Positions 5,947 through 11,700 of a DNA stretch of 11,700 nucleotides are shown here, piece by piece. A program made the translations under genes and the position numbers. The DNA lies in the NCBI GenBank assembly GCA_009780595.1, contig WQZT01000027.1, forward strand, positions 1-11,700, read 5' to 3'. This DNA comes from Treponema sp. Its GTDB lineage: Bacteria; Spirochaetota; Spirochaetia; Treponematales; Breznakiellaceae. Position 1 is the stretch's first letter. Every line of letters begins with the position of its first letter. A model generated the notes under the pieces. That model did no database searches and had not been told where the DNA came from. It worked only from the letters and a program-made list of their open reading frames with translations.

Positions 5947-7179
5947 TTACACTTGTCCGGACAGAAAGCCTGAGTCAGAATCGGTGAGCGTTTTGCCGTA
6001 CAGGTATTCAAACAGAAAGCGGATGTCCTCCGCTGCTATATCAGAAAAACTACAACCGAAATACCCGTGGCTTGAATCTTTGTAGCGGCGGACGATCCTG
6101 GCTTTGCAGTTCACCCTTCGGTGGGGGGATGTCAACTGCATTTCGAGCTCGTTTTCGGGAAACAGGCTTGAAGCCAACGGCGAATGCGGGTATGTGAACA
6201 GCAGCCCCGACGCGCTGATGTCGATAATTTTGCCCGCAAACGGTTCTTTTTTCATTTTCCCCGAATCGAAATAACCATTTGCAACGAGAGAACTCGTAAT
6301 GATTTTCGCAAAGTGGTATAAACTGTCAATTACATAGTTATCAAAGGGCTGTTTGCCGCTTGTGTTAATCCAGATACGGACATAGCCGATCACATACTCC
6401 TGAAAAAGAATGGGAACCCACAAGTCAGACAATATTCCGGCATCGAGTTTCTGCTTGATAAACCGTGCGCAGACAACGTCAAGGTACTGCGGGTCAGTAC
6501 CAGTGCTTTCCAGATAACGCTTGAAAACACTTCTGGTGATAAGCCGGTTTTGCGGGCCAGCATCATCGGAAAGATTCTCGAATTCGGTAGACGGGATAAA
6601 CAGCGCTTTGCCCGTTTCTGCAAGCAGCCGTTCTTCCATGGTGGAAGGTTTGACATCCTTAAAAATAACCATCTTGTAACCTGACGCGCAGCCTTTCACC
6701 CACACTGCCATTTGCTGAATAAGAGCGTTCAGATTTCTTAGGTCGATGCTGTTCGGCACGTCTGTGTCGTCGGGATTTTCGTACGAGTCGGTTCTCGGGT
6801 ACGAGAGGGAGTAACGGTCGCCTGAAAACGTAAACTGCACTTCGATCTCCGGCAAACTTGCCACCCGCGAAAAGGAACGCTCAAGGTTTTTGTACAGAAA
6901 CTCAGGCTCGTTGGTAACGATGGATTGGTCTTTTACAGAAAAAACTTCCACCGAAAATGTGATAACCTGCCCCTGATAATTAAAAATAAGCCCGATTTTT
7001 TTGCGGGGTTTAAGACCTTCAACGAGGCGGTCGGATTTGAAAAACAACTGATCCTTGGCGGGCTTTTCCATCGTAAAGCAGTATTGCGTCTGATTTCTTA
7101 GATAGATCACGGGAATCCGGTAATCGTACAGGATTTTGAGGAGAAAGTCTTTTTCGATGCGCTTTATCGGTGTCGCCAT
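5947..7179 (-). CDS. PilZ-domain protein with a probable GAF-like insertion
   Basis: Likely cyclic-di-GMP-responsive or PilZ-derived protein, 410 residues, cytoplasmic (no signal peptide or membrane span). Residues 1-100 look like a YcgR-type N-terminal beta domain (FNYQGQVITFSVEVFSV, then PEFLYKNLERSFSR). The first c-di-GMP motif RxxxR is present as RSFSR at 101-105. The second, DxSxxG, appears only at 320-325 (DISASG), followed by a normal PilZ ending (VNCKARIVRR, GYFGCSFSDI). About 160 residues between (roughly 145-305) resemble a GAF-like sensor (LWVPILFQEYVIGYVRIW, then a long helix). The start is fixed by AGGAG five bases before the ATG; this site overlaps the stop of the exported protein gene upstream, so the two are translationally coupled. 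PilZ is firm; GAF insertion and the split are my reading. Confidence 0.8.
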   Translation of the reverse strand: MATPIKRIEKDFLLKILYDYRIPVIYLRNQTQYCFTMEKPAKDQLFFKSDRLVEGLKPRKKIGLIFNYQGQVITFSVEVFSVKDQSIVTNEPEFLYKNLERSFSRVASLPEIEVQFTFSGDRYSLSYPRTDSYENPDDTDVPNSIDLRNLNALIQQMAVWVKGCASGYKMVIFKDVKPSTMEERLLAETGKALFIPSTEFENLSDDAGPQNRLITRSVFKRYLESTGTDPQYLDVVCARFIKQKLDAGILSDLWVPILFQEYVIGYVRIWINTSGKQPFDNYVIDSLYHFAKIITSSLVANGYFDSGKMKKEPFAGKIIDISASGLLFTYPHSPLASSLFPENELEMQLTSPHRRVNCKARIVRRYKDSSHGYFGCSFSDIAAEDIRFLFEYLYGKTLTDSDSGFLSGQV

Positions 7180-7187
7180 AGTATCTC

Positions 7188-7787
7188 CTAAAAAAACCTC
7201 TCGTACGGAGAAAAGACAAACCGGTGAGCATCTCTTGTTTCTGCAAACGTTCGCGGCGGTTCAAGGATCAACTCGTCTAAACGCCATCGATCTTCTTTCT
7301 GCACCAAAAATAACTCCCCCGTGATGCCTTCCTCGCTGCCGAGAAAGCGCACCAAAAAGGAAACGGTTTCATCCGCTTCGATTCTGCCGCCACCGATGCG
7401 GAAACGTGCTGTCTGTATGCTGCTCAGCTCCTCGATGTAACCGGCAATGAGCGCTTCAGGCGAACCGGATAACGCATCAGCGGCGCTGTTCCCCTTCGCC
7501 AGCGCTGCAAGCACCTCTGTGGCAAACAGGTACGCGCCGTCGGGAGCTTTCCCCTGCCCCAACTCGCCAATTTCCAAGTCTGTGGGAAAACGCGCCGCTT
7601 CGCCCCGCTGAGGCCGCCGCAACGCATCGGGGATGGTTGTCTGAATGGTGTCGCTGGTGGTATCGGTGTTTTCTGTATTCTCTACGGTTTCTTCTTCCGC
7701 TTGGGCAAACGCCGCGGGGGGCATCCCCAACAAGAAGAAGCTTCCTATCGCAACCGCACATAAGGCGGCAACTGTATTTTTACGCAT
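7188..7787 (-). CDS. Exported protein of unknown function, coupled to the PilZ gene
   Basis: I do not recognise this 199-residue protein. A Sec signal peptide is clear: MRKN, a hydrophobic core to about residue 22, and an AFA cleavage site at residues 26-28. A low-complexity acidic and threonine-rich linker follows (about 30-52), then a helical part (about 85-125) and a beta-rich end (about 127-178: ARFRIGGGRIEADETV, TGELFLVQKEDRWRLDEL). This last part has the look of an NTF2-like fold, an inference only. GAGGAGG lies about 10 bases before the ATG, a little far but strong. The TAG stop forms part of the PilZ gene's Shine-Dalgarno with eight bases between the genes, so both are probably expressed in fixed ratio and may share a process at the cell envelope. 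Confidence 0.8.
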   Translation of the reverse strand: MRKNTVAALCAVAIGSFFLLGMPPAAFAQAEEETVENTENTDTTSDTIQTTIPDALRRPQRGEAARFPTDLEIGELGQGKAPDGAYLFATEVLAALAKGNSAADALSGSPEALIAGYIEELSSIQTARFRIGGGRIEADETVSFLVRFLGSEEGITGELFLVQKEDRWRLDELILEPPRTFAETRDAHRFVFSPYERFF

Positions 7788-7818
7788 AAAAATAAATACC
7801 TCCTCATATACATCGATT

Positions 7819-7846
7819 ATTACACTAATTACTTTAGTAATGTAAT
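7819..7846 (-). repeat. Stem-loop in the leader of the exported-protein gene
   Basis: ATTACA (7819-7824) and CTAA (7825-7828) face TTAG (7834-7837) and TGTAAT (7841-7846), with a 3-base bulge. It falls between the predicted transcription start and the ribosome site. AT-rich and modest, so possibly chance. Confidence 0.35.
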
Positions 7847-7868
7847 GAGCTTTAAATTACCTGTGTAT

Positions 7869-7897
7869 ACTATACAGTCTTTTAGCAATTCGGGCAA
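7869..7897 (-). promoter_or_regulatory. Sigma-70-type promoter for the exported protein/PilZ pair
   Basis: Minus strand TTGCCC (7897-7892, four of six), a 17-base spacer and TATAGT (7874-7869, five of six). The -10 lies inside a 13-base palindrome TGTATACTATACA (7864-7876), which could be a repressor site or chance. It separates these genes from comF upstream (139-base gap). Confidence 0.55.
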
Positions 7898-7926
7898 TAT
7901 TAATTTGTAGCGTTGCGTCAGTTTTT

Positions 7927-8697
7927 TTAATTATAAAACAGGCAGATTCCGTACACTTGTTTTGCACCGCCTTCCAAAAGCGCAGTTGCGCAGGCATTCA
8001 TCGTTGCGCCCGTGGTTAAAACATCGTCAAACAGTACCGCTGTTTCAGGCGGCGGTTGTACGCAGATAATGCGGCGTTTGAGGTTATCCATCCGCTGGCT
8101 GAAGTTAAGTTCCTTCTGGCTTCTTGACGGCAGCCTTTTAAGACAGCGGCGCACGGGAAGGCTGTTTTTCCCGTGCCGCTCTTTTTCCAAAAGGCGCGCA
8201 AGGTACTCGATTTGATCCCAGCCTTCCCGTTTTATTTTCCCCGCTCGCGGCGGAACGGGAATCCACGCGGCATTTTCTGCCTGAACGTCTTTAAAACTCT
8301 CAAGCGCCGCACTTTCAAGTGCCGCGCATAACTGCCGCACTAAAAAATTGCCGATGCCCAGCGACTTTTCAAACTTATAGGCGATGAGCACTGAGCGGGA
8401 TTTGCCTGAAAAGGGAAAGATGGCGCGGGTTTTGACCAAGCTGCTTTGTGTACCGGAATTGGTGCGGCATGGAATGCAGACGCGGATTTCCGAGATGAGA
8501 TGCCGTCCGCATATTTCGCAGCGGTTTTTATCGTTACAAGCGGTGTTTAAAAAATCCCTGCACGGGGCGCACAGGCCGTACAGAGCGTCGCCGCTGCTGC
8601 CGCCGCACAGAGTTTCCCCGCATCCGCCGCAACCGGAAGGGAAAAAATATTCGCGCAGATACAACAAAATCTGTCGTAATAACCTCACTATCATCAT
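7927..8697 (-). CDS. comF: ComF-family double zinc ribbon and phosphoribosyltransferase protein
   Basis: ComF/GntX family protein of 256 residues, close to the usual length. The N-terminal part carries four CxxC zinc-ribbon pairs: C23/C26, C43/C46, C60/C63 and C74/C77. The C-terminal part is a type I PRTase: IPVPPRAGKIKREGWDQ (146-162) and the PRPP loop LFDDVLTTGATM (222-233) with the acidic pair D224-D225. In competent bacteria ComF is needed for DNA uptake, but most carriers are not known to be competent and the biochemical role is unsettled. Two adjacent ATG codons (8697, 8694) open the frame and I see no clear Shine-Dalgarno, so the start is less sure than the family. It follows the repeat-protein gene on the same strand after a hairpin-rich gap; no close operon partner is evident. 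Confidence 0.92.
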   Translation of the reverse strand: MMIVRLLRQILLYLREYFFPSGCGGCGETLCGGSSGDALYGLCAPCRDFLNTACNDKNRCEICGRHLISEIRVCIPCRTNSGTQSSLVKTRAIFPFSGKSRSVLIAYKFEKSLGIGNFLVRQLCAALESAALESFKDVQAENAAWIPVPPRAGKIKREGWDQIEYLARLLEKERHGKNSLPVRRCLKRLPSRSQKELNFSQRMDNLKRRIICVQPPPETAVLFDDVLTTGATMNACATALLEGGAKQVYGICLFYN

Positions 8698-8745
8698 AGT
8701 AAACTAATGGCACGAGCGTGAATTGCGCTTGTCTACACGGCATTT

Positions 8746-8790
8746 GTAAAGCAAAGTCTTTGCCACATTTGGCAAAGACTTTGCTTTTAC
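8746..8790. repeat. Long perfect hairpin, 18-bp stem
   Basis: Arms 8748-8765 and 8770-8787 are exact reverse complements with a four-base loop; two further pairs form beyond a one-base bulge. Each arm holds its own near-palindrome (GCAAAGTCTTTGC at 8751-8763, GCAAAGACTTTGC at 8772-8784). Only a TTTT follows on the plus strand, so terminator function is doubtful. It lies between comF and the repeat-protein gene. Confidence 0.9.
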
Positions 8791-8800
8791 GTTAATCTAA

Positions 8801-8866
8801 ACCCTGCGAGGGTGGAGATTTGGCTTTGCCAAATCTCCTCAGCAAACTAGCCGCAGGCTAGTTTGC
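8801..8866. repeat. Three adjoining short hairpins at the end of the repeat-protein gene
   Basis: Three perfect stem-loops stand almost back to back: 8801-8813 (5 bp, loop GCG), 8814-8838 (11 bp GGAGATTTGGC, loop TTT) and 8842-8866 (11 bp GCAAACTAGCC, loop GCA). The last contains the stop codon of the large repeat protein. With the 18-bp hairpin just to the right they make a train of four in about 120 bases. They look like an intergenic palindromic repeat element or a transcript end-structure; none has a U run. Confidence 0.85.
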
Positions 8867-11700
8867 CGGATACACCAGCCATGTGGCGCCGACCCGCGCG
8901 GGAATCTTCCTGTCAACAGTTGCGTTATCTCCCAACTGCCCGTACTGGTTGTCTCCCCACACCATCAGTTGCCCACCGCTCTGCATTGCCGTAGTATGCT
9001 GGCTCTTGCCAGCATACACAGAAATCCACGTGGTTCCACCACCTGAAACCTGCACAGGGCGGCTTCTGTTAGTAGTTGAGTTATCCCCCAACTGCCCTTT
9101 GTTGTTCCATCCCCACAACCAGAGCGTTCCGTCGATCTTGATTCCAGCTGTATAGTACATGCCAGCAGACACAGAAGACCACGTGCCGCCGCCTGAAACC
9201 TGCACGGGAACTTTGCTGTCGGTAGTTAAGCCATTCCCCAACTGCCCGAATACGTTCCCTCCCCACGACCAGAGTGTTCCATCGCTTTTAATTGCCGCAG
9301 TGTGAAGGCTGCCAGCAGACACAGAAGCCCACGTTGTTCCGTCGCCCGCAAGCTGTATGGGAACCGAGCTCTTGGTAGTTGTGCCGTCTCCCAACTGCCC
9401 AAGGTTGTTAAGTCCCCACAACCAGAGCGTTCCATCGCTCTTAATTGCCGCAGTGTGACTACCTCCAGCAGACACAGAACGCCAGCTTCCGCCGCCTGAA
9501 ACCTGCAAGGGGCGGCTTCTATCGGTCGTTGATTCATCCCCCAACTGCCCCTGGTCGTTCTGCCCCCACAACCACAGTGTACCGTCGCTCTTGATTGCCG
9601 TGGTGTGATGGCCGCCAGCAGACACGAAAACCCACGTGCCGCCGCCTGAAATCTGCGCAGCAAAACCGTGGGAGCCGCTCGTTCCGCCGTTTCCCAACTT
9701 CCCGTAAGTACCTTCCCCCCACAACCACAGCGTTCCATCGCTCCTGATTGCTGCAGTGTGAGTGTAGCCAGCAGACACGGAAACCCACGTGTTGACACCG
9801 CCTAAAAGCTGCACGAAAACCTTACTGTCGACCGTTGAGTTATTCCCCAACTGCCTGACATTGTTCCGTCCCGACGACCACAGTGTTCCATCGTTCCTAA
9901 TTGCTGCTGTGTGACTGGTGCCAGAGGAATTCGCCGTTGACTGCAGTATGGTAATTTCTCGTTCGTCTTTGACTCCAGGATACCCCTTGACAGAAGCAGT
10001 TACAGTAATTGTACCGGGTTTGGCATGAGGCGGAACTTTCAAGACGTTGCCAACAAAGCTCACATACTCGTTTCCGGTAACGCTCCACTCGTATGGCGGC
10101 GTATCATCCTGCGGCGTTACCGTGGCAGCAAACGTAAGCTCCAATCCCTGCGCCGTAAGGATGTGGTCGGACGTTATCTCAACCTTCGACGGCTTTCTCA
10201 CCCACTGCGCCGTTATTTCCACATTGCTTGCGGGCATCGTAAACGTATCGTCTGCGCCAACCTGCACGCTTGCAGGCGAAACTGCCCACGTACTAAAATC
10301 ATAGTCTCCCGTGCGAGTTCCGCGTGTCAGCGTTATCGTATCTCCCACGTGTGCCGCCGTTGTTTTGCTCGCCGCAGTACCTTCACCGCCGTTTGGATGT
10401 ACCGTGATGGTATAGTCAATCGCCTTCCACACAGCCGTTACTTCAACATTCTCCGCCGGCATTATAAACGCATTGTTTGCGCCAAGCAGCACGCTTGCAG
10501 GTGAAATCAGCCACGTGTCAAACTCATACCCTGCTTGCTTCGTTCCCCGGGTTAGCTGTACAGCCTCCTTGATGGTTGCCGTAGTTTTATCTGCCACAGT
10601 CCCCGAGCCGCCAACGCTGTCTTTCACGGTGATGGTGTAAGGAATCGCCTCCCACACCGCCGTTATTTCCACCTTTGCAGCAGGCATCGTAAACGTGTTG
10701 TTATTATTGTTAATTGTTAACCCTTGCGGCTGAACAGCATCCCACCTGACAAACTTATACCCCTCGTACGTGCCGCGTGTCAGCGTTATTGGGTCTCCAA
10801 TCTGAGCCGTCTGGTGGCTTGCCGCCGAATCTGAACCGCCGCCTTGGTTTACCGTGATGGTATAATCTATCTTCTTCCACGTTGCCGTTACGTTCACATC
10901 CCCCGCGGGCATTACAAACGTATCGTCTGCGCCAATAAACACGCTTGCAGGTGAAATCACCCATTTGTCAAACTCATAACCGGCTTGCTCTGTTCCACGT
11001 GTCAGCTGTACCGTCGTCTTGATAATTGCCGTCGGTTTATCTGCCGCACTCCCCGAGCCGCCAGTACCATCTGCAACGGTGATGTTGTAATTAACCGCAT
11101 TCCACTTCGCCGCTATAACCACATTCGCAGCGGGCATGGTAAACGTGTCATCAGCGTTGATTACTAAACCTTGCGGCTGAACAACCTCCCACCGAACAAA
11201 CGTAATGCCAGCCTCCTCGTGCAAGCCGCGTGTCAGCCTTATCTCATCTCCATAATTTGCCGTCTGCTGGCTTGCCGCAGTCCCTGTGCCGCCGCTTGGG
11301 TTTACCGTAATCGTGTAGTCAGTTTTCTTCCACGTTGCCGTTACTTCCACATTATCCACGGGCATTGCAAATGTATCGTCTGCGCCAATCACCACGCCTG
11401 CAGGCGAAACCACCCAGGCGTCAAACTCATACCCGGTGTCCGGCGTTCCATGTGTTAGCTGTACTGCTTCCTTGATGATTGCCGTAAGCTTATTTGCTGT
11501 ACTTCCTGTGCCACCGACACCATCTTTCACGGTGATGGTGTAAGGAATCGCCTCCCACACCGCCGTTACTTCCACTTTTGCAGCAGGCATCGTAAACGTG
11601 TTGTTATTATTGTTAATTGTTAACCCTTGCGGCTGAACAGCATCCCACCTGACAAACTTATACCCCTCGTACGTACCGCGTGTCAGCGTTATCGGGTCTC
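8858..11700 (-). CDS. Large InlB-B-repeat / RCC1-propeller protein (N-terminus beyond window)
   Basis: The 3' part of a very large gene; the frame is open to the right edge, giving about 946 residues with no start in view (ATG codons inside are repeat-internal). Order: at least six full and one partial InlB-B-type (divergent B-repeat) units of 75-76 residues (10196-11700), pattern DYTITV-GG-LTRG-W-TFTMPA-NVEVTA-W; an 89-residue Ig-like segment (9929-10195, KPSKVEITSDH to ITILQSTAN); and seven RCC1 repeats of 50-52 residues (8861-9928), pattern SAG-HTAAIKSDGTLW-WG-N-GQLG. Seven RCC1 units are exactly one propeller. Proteins of this build are usually exported surface or adhesion proteins, but the signal peptide would lie outside the window, so location is inferred. 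The stop lies in a hairpin, so the last residues VYPAN are encoded by the stem. Confidence 0.92.
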   Translation of the reverse strand, partial: DPITLTRGTYEGYKFVRWDAVQPQGLTINNNNNTFTMPAAKVEVTAVWEAIPYTITVKDGVGGTGSTANKLTAIIKEAVQLTHGTPDTGYEFDAWVVSPAGVVIGADDTFAMPVDNVEVTATWKKTDYTITVNPSGGTGTAASQQTANYGDEIRLTRGLHEEAGITFVRWEVVQPQGLVINADDTFTMPAANVVIAAKWNAVNYNITVADGTGGSGSAADKPTAIIKTTVQLTRGTEQAGYEFDKWVISPASVFIGADDTFVMPAGDVNVTATWKKIDYTITVNQGGGSDSAASHQTAQIGDPITLTRGTYEGYKFVRWDAVQPQGLTINNNNNTFTMPAAKVEITAVWEAIPYTITVKDSVGGSGTVADKTTATIKEAVQLTRGTKQAGYEFDTWLISPASVLLGANNAFIMPAENVEVTAVWKAIDYTITVHPNGGEGTAASKTTAAHVGDTITLTRGTRTGDYDFSTWAVSPASVQVGADDTFTMPASNVEITAQWVRKPSKVEITSDHILTAQGLELTFAATVTPQDDTPPYEWSVTGNEYVSFVGNVLKVPPHAKPGTITVTASVKGYPGVKDEREITILQSTANSSGTSHTAAIRNDGTLWSSGRNNVRQLGNNSTVDSKVFVQLLGGVNTWVSVSAGYTHTAAIRSDGTLWLWGEGTYGKLGNGGTSGSHGFAAQISGGGTWVFVSAGGHHTTAIKSDGTLWLWGQNDQGQLGDESTTDRSRPLQVSGGGSWRSVSAGGSHTAAIKSDGTLWLWGLNNLGQLGDGTTTKSSVPIQLAGDGTTWASVSAGSLHTAAIKSDGTLWSWGGNVFGQLGNGLTTDSKVPVQVSGGGTWSSVSAGMYYTAGIKIDGTLWLWGWNNKGQLGDNSTTNRSRPVQVSGGGTTWISVYAGKSQHTTAMQSGGQLMVWGDNQYGQLGDNATVDRKIPARVGATWLVYPAN
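8861..9928 (-). repeat. Seven tandem RCC1 repeats (about 150 bases each)
   Basis: Seven in-frame units of 50, 51 or 52 residues. The most regular words are HTAAIKSDGTLWLWG and GQLGDxSTT. The outer units (first: RNDGTLWSSG, VRQLGNNS; last: MQSGGQLMVWG) differ most from the consensus, as expected at the ends of a closed propeller. The middle five share long DNA identity around TTCCATCG and GCCAGCAGACACAGA. Confidence 0.93.
10196..11700 (-). repeat. Tandem InlB-B-type repeats (about 225 bases each), alternating types
   Basis: Unit borders from the right: partial to 11549, then 11324-11548, 11096-11323, 10871-11095, 10646-10870, 10421-10645 and 10196-10420. Two types mostly alternate: one with GYEFDxWxxSPAxVxxGADDTF and one with FVRWxxVQPQGLxIN. 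A four-unit (903-base) higher-order period is seen: bases at 11588-11700 differ from 10685-10797 at only two positions. Confidence 0.92.

Noticed and set aside
8746..8866. Ordinary Rho-independent terminators
   Set aside because: No stem is followed by a U run of the needed length on either strand; at best TTTT follows the longest stem on the plus strand.
8883..11458. Numerous plus-strand and other-frame open frames inside the repeat protein
   Set aside because: They are repeat shadows; only the minus frame gives coherent RCC1 and B-repeat units.
8861..11700. CRISPR array
   Set aside because: The regular repeats are long, coding and in frame, without unique spacers.

Overview
The window most likely comes from a host-associated spirochaete, Treponema-like. 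This is an inference from the mix of genes, not a proof. The clues are a periplasmic sugar-binding protein whose signal peptide ends in A-GG-S-S-E-S without a lipobox cysteine, a PilZ-type protein with extra domains, a large InlB-B-repeat/RCC1 protein, compact operons with strong Shine-Dalgarno sites, and base composition that varies sharply from gene to gene. The window holds ten protein genes, two of them cut by its edges, and no rRNA, tRNA, CRISPR array or transposase.

Left part (1-2808, all minus strand) is a sugar-uptake operon read in the order LacI-family regulator, periplasmic binding protein, ABC ATPase. The binding protein and the ATPase both resemble the E. coli D-allose proteins AlsB and AlsA closely enough that I propose an allose (or related rare hexose) importer. 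The regulator has a sigma-70-like promoter followed by a perfect GTAAA-GG-TTTAC palindrome that fits a LacI-family operator. Hairpins lie in both intercistronic gaps.

Middle-left (2974-5294, plus strand) is a thiamine salvage operon. It has a promoter, a TPP riboswitch with a readable antiterminator/terminator pair, then thiM, thiE and a HAD phosphatase joined by 7-base and 1-base overlaps. ThiM phosphorylates the thiazole alcohol and ThiE joins it to the pyrimidine to give thiamine phosphate. The HAD enzyme may act on that product.

Middle (5295-5930, plus strand) is the most unusual spot: a consensus-quality sigma-54 promoter whose -12 element runs straight into a 53-base CT microsatellite, followed by a strong ribosome site and an SRPBCC-fold protein gene. 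Two small palindromes lie upstream, where an enhancer-binding activator could sit.

Right-middle (5947-8697, minus strand) holds comF, then, under a separate promoter, an exported protein of unknown function translationally coupled to a PilZ-type protein. The PilZ domain appears to be split by a GAF-like insertion.

Right part (8746-11700, minus strand) is the 3' part of a very large repeat protein: at least six and a half InlB-B-type repeats of about 75 residues, an Ig-like linker, and seven RCC1 repeats that would close a seven-bladed propeller. Its stop codon lies within a train of four hairpins.
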